Assembly (NCBI RefSeq): GCF_018687555.1
Contig: NZ_CP061296.1
Location: 186,001 to 250,000 of the forward strand
Length of the DNA: 64,000 bases
Reading direction: 5' to 3'
Source of the DNA: Polynucleobacter sp. MWH-P3-07-1
GTDB lineage: Bacteria > Pseudomonadota > Gammaproteobacteria > Burkholderiales > Burkholderiaceae
Positions 50,149 through 59,081 of the stretch are shown here, one piece after another; the stretch's first letter is position 1, and each line of letters opens with the position of its first letter. Below the pieces are notes generated by a model, which worked only from the letters and a program-made list of their open reading frames with translations, made no database searches and was not told where the DNA came from. Made by a program: the position numbers and the translations under genes.

Positions 50149-50646
50149 ATGACGAATGCTGAAGACTTATATGCCAAGCTACTCAAGCATTTGCGTGAGC
50201 GCAAGGCTCCCTATGAACTCGCCGGACTAGCTATGGGCGGCGCGTGGATCGCAGAGCGCTTAGCACGGGATTTGGCTTTGCCACACTACGGCGTGATTAA
50301 TGTCGCCTTTCATCGCGATGACTACGCAGAGAAGGGGATGACTGCATTACGCACTGCTAGCACAATGCCTACTGACCTGCCATTTGAAGTAGCAGGCGCC
50401 CATATTATTTTGCTAGATGATGTTTTGTTGACCGGTAGAACCGTGCGCGCTGCGCTCAACGAATTATTTGATTTTGGCAGACCTGCCAGTGTTGAGCTGA
50501 TGGTTTTGGCTGATCGAGGTAAGCGTGAGCTGCCAGTGATGGCGGACTTTGTTGGCGAAGCAGTGAGTATTCCGGATCACCAAATTTTGGTCTTAGATAA
50601 GAATCCATCCGGACAATTTCGTTTTCAAATTGAGGAGCGCGCTTGA
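50149..50646 (+). CDS. pyrR: PyrR, pyrimidine regulator / uracil phosphoribosyltransferase family
   Basis: A 165-residue type I phosphoribosyltransferase. The PRPP loop is [18 protein letters not shown], and [17 protein letters not shown] is typical of PyrR. The ATG at 50149 is favoured over a TTG at 50143. Its stop overlaps the pyrB start as TGATG (50644-50648), which indicates translational coupling. In Gram-positive bacteria PyrR controls attenuation; in proteobacteria its regulatory role is less clear and no attenuator is visible here. Confidence 0.92.
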   Translation: MTNAEDLYAKLLKHLRERKAPYELAGLAMGGAWIAERLARDLALPHYGVINVAFHRDDYAEKGMTALRTASTMPTDLPFEVAGAHIILLDDVLLTGRTVRAALNELFDFGRPASVELMVLADRGKRELPVMADFVGEAVSIPDHQILVLDKNPSGQFRFQIEERA

Positions 50647-51614
50647 TGAGCGAAGCCAGTAAAACCGTGAATCAATTGAATACCGAAGGCAATTTAAGAC
50701 ATCTCTTAACGCTTGAGGGAATGCCAAAAGAGCAGATTATTTACATCCTGGATACCGCAAAACAATTTGTGAGCGTTACTGATCCAGCTAGAGAAGTCAA
50801 GAAGGTGCCTTTACTGCGTGGTAAGAGTGTATTTAATCTCTTCTTTGAAAACTCGACTCGCACTCGCACCACTTTTGAGATTGCTGCCAACCGTTTATCC
50901 GCAGATGTCATTAATCTCGATATCTCGACCTCATCAACTGCAAAGGGTGAGAGTCTATTGGATACGATTGATAACCTGGTTGCAATGCAGGCCGATATTT
51001 TTGTCGTACGCCATAGTGTTTCTAAAGCCCCCATTGAGATCGCTCAACATGTGCCTGATCATGTGCACGTTGTCAATGCAGGTGATGGCAGTCATCAACA
51101 TCCGACCCAGGGTTTGTTGGACATGTACACGATGCGCCACTTTAAGAAAGAATTCAAAGGCTTGAAGGTTGCCATCATTGGAGACATCGTCCATAGTCGT
51201 GTAGCTAAATCCAATATCTTTGCTTTAAGAACATTGGGTTGTGAAGATATCCATGTGATCGGCCCTGAAAGTCTGTTGCCAAAAGATTTGGATATGTTGG
51301 GTGTGAAAGTTTTCCACAATATGGAAGAAGGCTTGAAGGGGGTTGATGTTGTGATGACCTTGCGCATCCAGAAGGAGCGCATGGAAGCGGGTCAAGTACC
51401 TGAGGGCGATGCCTTCTTTAAACAATATGGTTTAACGCCTGCCAGATTAGCCCTTGCAAAACCAGATGCGATTGTGATGCATCCCGGTCCAATGAATCGC
51501 GGGGTCGAGATCGATTCAGCAGTGGCTGACGGTCCTCAATCGGTGATTCTGAATCAAGTTACTTTTGGCATCGCAGTGCGGATGGCGGTCATGTCTATTG
51601 TGGCTGGTAACTAA
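50646..51614 (+). CDS. pyrB: Aspartate carbamoyltransferase catalytic subunit
   Basis: A 322-residue enzyme joining carbamoyl phosphate and aspartate in pyrimidine synthesis. [19 protein letters not shown] is the carbamoyl-phosphate motif; [37 protein letters not shown] and [13 protein letters not shown] follow. The length is like the pyrB paired with pyrC' in Pseudomonas and Burkholderia, but no pyrC' follows; the next gene is a glycosyltransferase. Confidence 0.96.
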   Translation: MSEASKTVNQLNTEGNLRHLLTLEGMPKEQIIYILDTAKQFVSVTDPAREVKKVPLLRGKSVFNLFFENSTRTRTTFEIAANRLSADVINLDISTSSTAKGESLLDTIDNLVAMQADIFVVRHSVSKAPIEIAQHVPDHVHVVNAGDGSHQHPTQGLLDMYTMRHFKKEFKGLKVAIIGDIVHSRVAKSNIFALRTLGCEDIHVIGPESLLPKDLDMLGVKVFHNMEEGLKGVDVVMTLRIQKERMEAGQVPEGDAFFKQYGLTPARLALAKPDAIVMHPGPMNRGVEIDSAVADGPQSVILNQVTFGIAVRMAVMSIVAGN

Positions 51615-51641
51615 CCTGTATTTAGTAAAGCTAGCCTAATC

Positions 51642-52964
51642 ATGTCTGCAGATCAGCGCTGGCTTATTTTGTCACATGGCTTCAACATGGATGGCCGCGC
51701 TGCGAGTCAAACCATTACTGACAAAATGCCCTATCTTTTAGAGGCCGGCATCCAGCCAATCGTTTTCAGTGCAATTACTGGTATTCAGGATCAGCGCTTT
51801 CCGCATCGACAATTTCTGGCTTGGGGGCCATCTGCTTTTCGCTTTGACTTCCGCCATTGGTTTGCAAATCAATATGGGCGAGGAATTGCATATAAAGTGA
51901 TTACCGGCGCGATCTCCATCTGCCTGTCGCCCTTGATTGCCTTAGAAAAATTGTTCTTGGGTTACTCGAGCCAGTGGTCATGGGCGATGCCCGCTTTTTT
52001 ACATGGACTCAAATTCATCAGAGCAGGCCAGATCGATTTGGTCTACAGCACTGGCGGCGCATGGTCTGCACATCTTGCTGCCTTATGGCTTAAGAAAGCC
52101 ACCGGTGTGAAATGGTTGGCAGAGATTCATGATCCGATGGTCATTCGCAGCAGTCCTGAAGATATTGGTACTGCGATCCCCAAGAATCGGGATGCACGAT
52201 TTAGACAATATCTAGAGCAGCAGATTGTTGAGCATGCAGATGAGGTTTGGTGGTTTACTGATGGCGCTTTACATTTCGCTAAGCAGCGCAATCCCGCCTT
52301 GAATACAGCAAGACATGCACATGGTTTTGTAGTCTTGCCTGGAGCCGAGCCACCCGGGGGTTTAAGTGCCACAAAGCCACACGTTTATTCCAATAAACTC
52401 AATCTGTCCCACTCTGGATCCTTGGCAAACGATCGTTCACTATCCATCATCTTGATGGCCTTGGATACTTTGTTGAAAAAATATCCTGAGGCGCGCAATG
52501 ATATTCGTATTCATGCTTACGGAGCAGCTCTAGATTCACTCAGCCAGGAGGCAATTCAGAAAGGAGACTATCAAGATATTCTGATTGCCCATGGTCGCCT
52601 TGAGAGAGATCCTCAAACCGGTAAGTCTGGGCGTGAGCGCGTAGTTGAAAAAATGCAGGAAGCGGATGTTCTGATTCTCTTACATGGCAATGATGAATGG
52701 TGCGCAGAATACATTCCCTCGAAGTTCTACGAGTACCTTTGGACGGGAAGGCCGATTTGGGGAATTACGCATCACAATCCTCAGCTCGATGCCATGCTTA
52801 ATGAGCGTGGCGCATATTTAAGTACAAACGGTGATGCTGATGGTATTGTCAGAACTCTTGAGAAGATCTGGCTAGACTGGAAAAATCAAGGTTTAATAGA
52901 GCCTAAATGGCAGCCGATTGGCGTTGACCAAGCAGTTGCTAGAATTTTGTTAGAAACGAAATAG
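51642..52964 (+). CDS. Glycosyltransferase, GT4-like
   Basis: A 440-residue protein with the two-domain look of GT-B glycosyltransferases: N-terminal RWLILSHGFNMDGRAASQT, DLVYSTGGAWSAHLAALWLKK and WLAEIHDPMVIR, then a C-terminal domain with LNLSHSGSLANDRSL, ADVLILLHGNDEWCAEYIPS and KFYEYLWTGRPIWGI, the Glu-containing loop that binds the sugar nucleotide. Donor and acceptor are unknown. It is the first gene of the surface polysaccharide locus. Confidence 0.75.
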   Translation: MSADQRWLILSHGFNMDGRAASQTITDKMPYLLEAGIQPIVFSAITGIQDQRFPHRQFLAWGPSAFRFDFRHWFANQYGRGIAYKVITGAISICLSPLIALEKLFLGYSSQWSWAMPAFLHGLKFIRAGQIDLVYSTGGAWSAHLAALWLKKATGVKWLAEIHDPMVIRSSPEDIGTAIPKNRDARFRQYLEQQIVEHADEVWWFTDGALHFAKQRNPALNTARHAHGFVVLPGAEPPGGLSATKPHVYSNKLNLSHSGSLANDRSLSIILMALDTLLKKYPEARNDIRIHAYGAALDSLSQEAIQKGDYQDILIAHGRLERDPQTGKSGRERVVEKMQEADVLILLHGNDEWCAEYIPSKFYEYLWTGRPIWGITHHNPQLDAMLNERGAYLSTNGDADGIVRTLEKIWLDWKNQGLIEPKWQPIGVDQAVARILLETK

Positions 52965-52980
52965 ACCCTTAGAGAATCCA

Positions 52981-53883
52981 TTGAAAGAGCTTGTTCTTTA
53001 CTGTAAAACTTATAGCCGAGATTTTCTCAGGGTAAAGCGCCTTCTTGCCTCTATTGATCAATTCAATGTTGAAAATATTCCCGTCTATATTTCTACATCT
53101 GAAGCTGAGCATGAGGAATTAGAGCGGCTATTAGGTGCCGCTACTCAATACCATTGGGTATCTGATGAATCGATTATTGCGGCCAATCCAAAAGTAACAC
53201 TAGGTATTGAAAAAAGTCGATCGGGTAGTTTGGCTCAACAGGCTATTAAGGCTGAATTCTGGCGCCTGGGTACTTCAGAAAACTATGTTTGTCTGGACTC
53301 AGACTGTATTTTTATTAAAGAGTTTAGAAGGTCTGATTTCATTGCGGCAGATGGAAATCCTTTTACTGTCATTTACCAAAATAAAGAATTTTTTCAACTT
53401 GCTCAAAATCGAAGACAGAGCAAAGTTGTTGAAAATTTAGTCAGGGAAGGTAACATGGTCAAGGCGCTCTTTTCCCGCATTGGACCAAATTATTATTGCC
53501 CTTGCCCACCATTTATTTGGTCGGCTAAAGTATGGGCTTCTTTAGATCAGCAATACTTACAGCCAAGGGGTTTAAGTTTTTGGGATATCTCAACAAAAGA
53601 TCATCCGGAGACCTTGCTCTATTTGGAAGCGGTATTGAATTACCAAGCAATTCCTTTATATCCAATTGAGCAGCTGTTCAGAATTTACTACTATGACTGG
53701 CAGTATTTCTTTCTGAAAAGAGCAGGAGAGCGGGAAAACAATCTGAAAACAAATTATTTGGGAGTGATTTATCAGTCAAACTGGGATTCTGACCTCGATT
53801 ATGGGCCCCCAGCTAAGTCATTGCCGTCAAGGCTCCTCAGAAAAGCCAAGCGCTTAGCTCGATATCTGCAAAGCTATTTTTAA
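52981..53883 (+). CDS. DUF6492-type putative glycosyltransferase
   Basis: A 300-residue protein starting at a TTG. KELVLYCKTYSRDFLRVKRLL opens a GT-A-like fold; QQAIKAEFWRLGTSENYVCLDSDCIF contains a DSD motif as in nucleotide-sugar enzymes, and CPPFIWSAKVWASLDQQYL follows. The pattern fits the DUF6492 family of polysaccharide loci. The protein at 59830 is of the same kind, but the two differ widely. Its last base overlaps the start of the next gene. Confidence 0.6.
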   Translation: MKELVLYCKTYSRDFLRVKRLLASIDQFNVENIPVYISTSEAEHEELERLLGAATQYHWVSDESIIAANPKVTLGIEKSRSGSLAQQAIKAEFWRLGTSENYVCLDSDCIFIKEFRRSDFIAADGNPFTVIYQNKEFFQLAQNRRQSKVVENLVREGNMVKALFSRIGPNYYCPCPPFIWSAKVWASLDQQYLQPRGLSFWDISTKDHPETLLYLEAVLNYQAIPLYPIEQLFRIYYYDWQYFFLKRAGERENNLKTNYLGVIYQSNWDSDLDYGPPAKSLPSRLLRKAKRLARYLQSYF

Positions 53884-54608
53884 TGACACCAGAAATACAA
53901 ATTCTAGTAATTTCCTTGCGGCGTTCGCCGGATCGAAGAGAGAAGGTAAGGCAGGAGTTATCAAAAATTAACTTACCCTGGGAATTTTTAGATGCAGTTG
54001 ATGGATCGCTGCTGTCGCAACCCCCCTTGGAATATAAGCCTTCTAAGGTTAAGCGATTACAGGGTTATTCCCTGACTGCCAATGAAATTGGCTGCTATCT
54101 TTCCCATAAAAAGGCTTGGCAACGTTGTGTCGATCAGAATTTACCCACTTTGGTTTTGGAAGATGACTTTACTTTGGCTGCTGACTTTGAGAATCATTTA
54201 AAGACTCTATTAGAGAACTCAGATCACTGGGATTTGTTAAGGCTACAGGGGCTCTATGAGGTTCCTTTTAACAAAGTCAGTCAAATTGGAAATATGACCA
54301 TCGCCAAAAATCAGGGTGATGCTGTTGGTGCAACAGGATATTTAGTTAAGCCAGAAATTGCTCAAACGTTAATAGATGCCTCCCATGAAATTTATGAGCC
54401 AGTAGATCATTTCCTGGAACATCATCAAAAACACCACCTAGATTTTTTGGCTATTCGCCCGTATTTAATTGATATCACCAGAGCTAAATCTACGATTGAT
54501 GATCGCTCTGAGAGAGAGCCGATAAAAGGGCTTACAAAAAGAATTCGCTCTGTCTACCGAGCTTTAGATAGGATATTCAGCAGGGATCCTTGGTTCCCAA
54601 GAGGCTAA
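53883..54608 (+). CDS. Glycosyltransferase family 25 (LPS-type)
   Basis: A 241-residue protein with the GT25 pattern: ILVISLRRSPDRREKVRQEL at the start, NEIGCYLSHKKAWQRCVDQN, TLVLEDDFTL with the acidic metal motif, and GATGYLVKPEIAQTLI further on. Members add galactose or glucose to LPS core or other glycans. The gene is coupled to its upstream neighbour by a one-base overlap and lies 16 bases before the acyltransferase gene. Confidence 0.85.
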   Translation: MTPEIQILVISLRRSPDRREKVRQELSKINLPWEFLDAVDGSLLSQPPLEYKPSKVKRLQGYSLTANEIGCYLSHKKAWQRCVDQNLPTLVLEDDFTLAADFENHLKTLLENSDHWDLLRLQGLYEVPFNKVSQIGNMTIAKNQGDAVGATGYLVKPEIAQTLIDASHEIYEPVDHFLEHHQKHHLDFLAIRPYLIDITRAKSTIDDRSEREPIKGLTKRIRSVYRALDRIFSRDPWFPRG

Positions 54609-54624
54609 AGATACAGATTTTATT

Positions 54625-56472
54625 ATGCCCAAATCATTTCATATTCAGTATCGCCCGGACATCGATGGACTTCGTGCAATTGCCATTATTTCAGTGATCC
54701 TTTTTCATGGTTTCCCACAGTATTTTCAGGGTGGATTTATTGGAGTCGATGTTTTTTTTGTTATTTCAGGGTACTTAATTTCTACAATTATTTATGCTAA
54801 CTTGGCAGCGAATCAATTTAGTTTTCAAGAGTTTTATGCTAGAAGGGTTCGTAGAATTTTCCCAGCTCTTTTGGCAGTATTGTTTAGTGTGTTTATTTTT
54901 GGATGGTTTTATCTAACTCCCAGAGAATACGAAACGCTGAATCAAGAGATTGCTGGGGGGGCTGCGTTTTTCTCGAATTTCATTTTCTGGCGACAAAGTG
55001 GCTATTTCGATATTGCTGCTGATAAGAAGCCGCTGCTCCATTTGTGGTCGTTAGCAGTTGAGGAGCAGTTCTATATATTCTGGCCATTGATTCTATGGGG
55101 TGCGAGCAAGTTAAGGGCGAATCTGCTTTACTTAACACTATTTCTTCTGCTTGCTTCTTTTGGCCTGAATATTTTTTATAGTAGTGTTGATCCGGTTGGA
55201 GATTTTTATGCTCCCTACACCCGGTTTTGGGAGTTGCTAATAGGCGCAACATTGGCTTATTTCAATTTAATTCTCCTACAAAAAATTAGTATCATTCAAT
55301 CGGCAAAAGATACGTATTCAATTATCGGAATAGCTTGCATCGTCTGTTCTGCGATAATGTTCAATAAATCTCTGGTATTTCCTGGATGGTTTGCATTGGT
55401 GCCCGCATTAGGGGCTGCGCTCCTTATTTTTTCTGGTCCAGATGGCATTGTTAACCGAATGCTTCTCAAAAATAAGCTTGTAGTCTGGGTAGGGCTTATC
55501 AGTTATCCGCTGTATCTTTGGCATTGGCCAATATTTTCTCTGGCACGTATTTACTTTAATGCCCCTCTAAATTTTACTGAAACTCTTTTAGCGATCATGA
55601 CTGCTACTTTTCTAGCATGGGCTACATATCAGTTCATTGAAACGCCAATTAGAAAAAGTCATAGAGGTAGTGCAAAAATCATTTTCTTGGTCTTGCTGAT
55701 GGGGATAATAGGAGCTGCAGCTTATTTTGTTAAAGAAGATAGCGGATTTGCCTCACGATTTCCTGTTAAGCCATTACAAAGAGTTAGTCAATTAACTGGT
55801 TGCGACAACGTTGTGAAAGACGGAGTTCTGTATCCCTGTACATTTGGAAATATCCATTCTGAAAAAACCGTATTAATTTACGGGGATAGTCATGCAGGAC
55901 ATCTTACTAGCGCCCTAAATTACGCTTTGGGCGATCAAGTTAAATTCATTTTTTTGGGATATGGCGATTGTTTGATGTCTGATAAAGAGGGTGCCGATAA
56001 AGATAAGTTATGTCAGTTAATGTGGGATCAAGTGAGAAAATTGAGACATGAACAGCTATACGCTGTAATTCATGCGCAGCGTTGGGGTGATATGCAGCCA
56101 GATATATTGAAGATACGTATGAAAAAAGTATTTGAAGTTGCAGGCTTGTCGCCTAAAAAAATCGCTATCGTTGGATCAATTCCAAGCATTGATTTAGACT
56201 GCTCTATTGCAAACTACTATATCCCTGCTAGAAATAGAAAGTGCTCGGTTTATGAAGATCAGATTCAAGCAAATAAAAACTTTGTTCTTAATACAAAGGG
56301 CTTGCCAAAACCAAGCAATCTCATTTTTGTATACCCTTATGAAAAGCTTTGCCCTGAAGGAGTCTGTAAAGTGATTGAGGGGTCAACTTCAAATTACTGG
56401 GATGATGCTCACATGAGTCGGGACGGCGCTCTCATGGCAATCCCGGACCTCATTCAGTACTTGAAACAATAG
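54625..56472 (+). CDS. OafA/YrhL-type membrane acyltransferase with C-terminal SGNH domain
   Basis: A 615-residue protein. Residues 1-370 hold about ten membrane helices of the acyltransferase-3 family, with the signature YRPDIDGLRAIAIISVILFH, GVDVFFVISGYLIS and the FYARRVRRIFPAL loop. Residues 380-615 form an SGNH hydrolase-like domain with GDSH (about 420-423) and the catalytic pair DDAH (D593, H596). Such proteins O-acetylate surface polysaccharide or LPS. A run of seven G (54955-54961) lies in its coding sequence. Confidence 0.9.
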   Translation: MPKSFHIQYRPDIDGLRAIAIISVILFHGFPQYFQGGFIGVDVFFVISGYLISTIIYANLAANQFSFQEFYARRVRRIFPALLAVLFSVFIFGWFYLTPREYETLNQEIAGGAAFFSNFIFWRQSGYFDIAADKKPLLHLWSLAVEEQFYIFWPLILWGASKLRANLLYLTLFLLLASFGLNIFYSSVDPVGDFYAPYTRFWELLIGATLAYFNLILLQKISIIQSAKDTYSIIGIACIVCSAIMFNKSLVFPGWFALVPALGAALLIFSGPDGIVNRMLLKNKLVVWVGLISYPLYLWHWPIFSLARIYFNAPLNFTETLLAIMTATFLAWATYQFIETPIRKSHRGSAKIIFLVLLMGIIGAAAYFVKEDSGFASRFPVKPLQRVSQLTGCDNVVKDGVLYPCTFGNIHSEKTVLIYGDSHAGHLTSALNYALGDQVKFIFLGYGDCLMSDKEGADKDKLCQLMWDQVRKLRHEQLYAVIHAQRWGDMQPDILKIRMKKVFEVAGLSPKKIAIVGSIPSIDLDCSIANYYIPARNRKCSVYEDQIQANKNFVLNTKGLPKPSNLIFVYPYEKLCPEGVCKVIEGSTSNYWDDAHMSRDGALMAIPDLIQYLKQ

Positions 56473-56473
56473 C

Positions 56474-57340
56474 TTAGGAGTTCACGCCCTGATCAACACT
56501 GCTATCGTTTCTCCAGCAGCTGAGGGGGGTGATATTACTCAGTGCAACCGGGAATAGTGCATTCATCCGAAGTTGAAAGTCTCGATCTGAAAAGTGCACA
56601 AGTCGTTCAGATTTATCTGGGTAATATCCACCAATAGCTTGCCAAGCAGATTTATAAAAGCAGCTGCCTGAGTGGGTCATATTGATATCGTTATATTTAC
56701 GATACTGTAGTGCTTTTTCGGCAGGTCTAAAGTCAATTTCAATTCGATCGAGGGGGCAGATTGCCTGAATTACCTTAGGCGTATTGGCTAATTGAGCACT
56801 AGAAAAGTGAAGGGAATGCCCCCCAAGCAAGGCGGCTTGAGGATATTTTCCTAAAAGTTGAATAGCAGTCTCAATAGAATCGTGCATTAGGTAGTCATCA
56901 TCATTCAGAATCATGATGAGATCGCAAGATGAATATTCAATTCCCTTATTAAGGCTTGCGGCTTGACCAAGATTCTTTTCATTGCTGAGAAGAATTAATT
57001 CAGCATTGGTTTGGCTTTGGCGCTCCCGAATCAGCTCCTCTAGAATTTTTGCACTTGGATCAGGCGAGCAATCGACCACAAAAATAACTTGATTAGGAGT
57101 TAGGGTTTGCTGTTTGATGCTTTCAAACATTTCCTTGAGAAATGGTGCGTGCCCGTAGCAGGGGACAACGATGGCTATTTGTGGGTTGAGCGCGTTGAAT
57201 AGATGGGGTTTGGGGGTACCTTTTTTACTCTTGATGAAAGCCCGAACTTTTCTTTGGGATATTTCTGGCTTAAGCCGAGCTTTGACAGCTTTTCGTAAGC
57301 GCCTATGGATTTGCTTGAGGGATTGATAAATCGAGTTCAT
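56474..57340 (-). CDS. Glycosyltransferase family 2
   Basis: A 288-residue GT-A enzyme. IAIVVPCYGHAPFLKEMFESI is the nucleotide-binding strand, NLGQAASLNKGIEYS the middle motif, and IMILNDDDYLM the DXD metal site. The start has a basic stretch (HRRLRKAVKARLKPEISQRK). Substrates are unknown. It converges on the acyltransferase gene with one base between stops. Confidence 0.88.
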   Translation of the reverse strand: MNSIYQSLKQIHRRLRKAVKARLKPEISQRKVRAFIKSKKGTPKPHLFNALNPQIAIVVPCYGHAPFLKEMFESIKQQTLTPNQVIFVVDCSPDPSAKILEELIRERQSQTNAELILLSNEKNLGQAASLNKGIEYSSCDLIMILNDDDYLMHDSIETAIQLLGKYPQAALLGGHSLHFSSAQLANTPKVIQAICPLDRIEIDFRPAEKALQYRKYNDINMTHSGSCFYKSAWQAIGGYYPDKSERLVHFSDRDFQLRMNALFPVALSNITPLSCWRNDSSVDQGVNS

Positions 57341-57407
57341 TAACGAGATCTTATCTCAGTCGGTGAAGGTAGAATGTCTTCAGTGAGTGAACATGGGGCG
57401 GTAAAGG

Positions 57408-58121
57408 ATGATTAATATAATCTATAGGCTATGCGAAGTCGAAATGGCTCCCCCATACAGGGATAAGCGTCTTCCATGGTTTTCTAAGCTTAATTGTCTC
57501 CAATCCTTCCTGGAATCGCTTGAGTATTCTAAGGAATACGTATCGAGCGTGACCTTTGTGCATGATGGCCCAGAGGGACTTCTAATTAAGGCGATTCCTG
57601 AGCAATTTCCAGTCATCAAGGTTAATGCATGTAGTAATGAAGGCAGTTTATTGGCAACCTATGCTGCCGCTAAATCCATCTCTGGCGATATTTACTATGT
57701 CGAGGATGATTACCTTCATTTGCCCCACTCTATTAAATTAATTGCCCTGGCATTACCTAGCTTAGGGTTGGTTACGGGGTATGATCATGAGGATCGCTAT
57801 GTTCGTGATGATGATTTGAGCTTTGGTAAAGAAAAGATCTGCTTTGAGCTTGCTAGCCAACATCACTGGAGAACTGCTGAGTCAACCACTTGTACATTTG
57901 CTATCAGTGAGGCAATGCGTTCCAAGGTGCAGCCATTTGCCGATAAATTCAAGTTAGTTGATCGAGCTTTATTTAGAAAGCTTTACAAAAAAGGGATTCG
58001 ATTATGGACCCCCATACCAGGTCTTGTTACTCATGTAGATACAGCTTTAGCACCTGGATTTGATTGGGCTGCCTTTAATGAGGAAATGGCCCGGCATCGA
58101 AATAAAAAAACTACTAATTAG
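57408..58121 (+). CDS. Uncharacterised protein, GT-A-like
   Basis: A 237-residue protein not recognised as a named family. It begins MINIIYRLCEVEMAPPYRDK and has features of a small GT-A glycosyltransferase: VTFVHDGPEG, a central IYYVEDDYLHLP with an acidic EDD motif in DXD position, and FAISEAMRSKVQPF. It stands on the plus strand within minus-strand genes and overlaps the end of the GT10-like gene by 8 bases. A glycan-related job is inferred from fold hints and context only. Confidence 0.55.
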   Translation: MINIIYRLCEVEMAPPYRDKRLPWFSKLNCLQSFLESLEYSKEYVSSVTFVHDGPEGLLIKAIPEQFPVIKVNACSNEGSLLATYAAAKSISGDIYYVEDDYLHLPHSIKLIALALPSLGLVTGYDHEDRYVRDDDLSFGKEKICFELASQHHWRTAESTTCTFAISEAMRSKVQPFADKFKLVDRALFRKLYKKGIRLWTPIPGLVTHVDTALAPGFDWAAFNEEMARHRNKKTTN

Positions 58122-59061
58122 TACTGGCTTGGAGAATCTCAAGTAAAAATAATTTAAGAGCCTCTAGCGATGGCGAATTCAGAATTAAGGCTTCAGATTG
58201 GAATTGGGCAAGCGCTTGCGAGTTGGTCAATATTTCTTTTAGACCTTCAAAGTCTGAGTTAAAAAAGGGTAGAAGATTGATGAATGCGCTGGGATTAAAG
58301 TCAGCCTTTACATTTTCATCGACCCAGGCAATGGGCAAGCATCCAGAGTGAAAAGCCTCAGGGACCTTCTCGGTGTAGTAGCCGGGATAAAGACCATTTT
58401 CTGGGCAAATATTGAAAGTGAATTGATTCAGAAGATCTTGCTTCAAGAAACCGCTTGAATGGTGATTCTTGATCGATTCATCAAAATGTGCCCCAACACC
58501 TTTCACTGAAACTATTTTATTCAGTGCCTTATAAATAGAGGCTCTAGGCTCACGTAAATGGGACGATAGGAGGATACCAGATCCACCCCTTTCTAAAAAA
58601 TGATTACCTAACGGACTTTTAAGTTTTTCAAGGCGGAGTAGTCCCCCATAACGTGGATTTTGATTACCAGTCAGACCCTCATGCGACCAATCAATCATTT
58701 CCATCCAATAAGGAAAACGAAGGTGATTTTTAGAATTAACGCCTAAGTCAAAAGAAATTGAGAAATCAGCTTTTATGAAATCATGGCGCACGTTTTCTTG
58801 GGTATGAAAAAGAGTTGCTGCGGAGGATTGAATATTACCTGAGCCAATTGAGTCGTCTATGGCAGAAGCAATAGGTCTCAGAGGTTTTGGGCACCAAGAG
58901 TATTTCCTCTTGGTTTCTAGAAATGGACCCAAAATACGTAGGTCTGCTTTTGCTGGCTGCACCCACTCAATGCGATAGCCTAAATGCTGAATCACTAGAG
59001 GCAATAGACTCGTCCGGTAATCATGCGGCGTTCCCTGGGTAGAGATTCGAATATTTTTCAT
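58114..59061 (-). CDS. Glycosyltransferase family 10 (alpha-1,3-fucosyltransferase)-like
   Basis: A 315-residue protein. The ATG at 59061 is preferred over a TTG at 59109. The C-terminal half carries the GT10 signature: FNICPENGLYPGYYTEKVPE directly followed by AFHSGCLPIAW, where Glu and Lys-Val contact the GDP part of the donor in known fucosyltransferases. The N-terminal half is divergent. It would add fucose or a related GDP-sugar to a surface glycan. No GDP-fucose genes (gmd, fcl) are in the window. Confidence 0.75.
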   Translation of the reverse strand: MKNIRISTQGTPHDYRTSLLPLVIQHLGYRIEWVQPAKADLRILGPFLETKRKYSWCPKPLRPIASAIDDSIGSGNIQSSAATLFHTQENVRHDFIKADFSISFDLGVNSKNHLRFPYWMEMIDWSHEGLTGNQNPRYGGLLRLEKLKSPLGNHFLERGGSGILLSSHLREPRASIYKALNKIVSVKGVGAHFDESIKNHHSSGFLKQDLLNQFTFNICPENGLYPGYYTEKVPEAFHSGCLPIAWVDENVKADFNPSAFINLLPFFNSDFEGLKEILTNSQALAQFQSEALILNSPSLEALKLFLLEILQASTN

Positions 59062-59081
59062 GAGAGCATTATCAATGCTGG

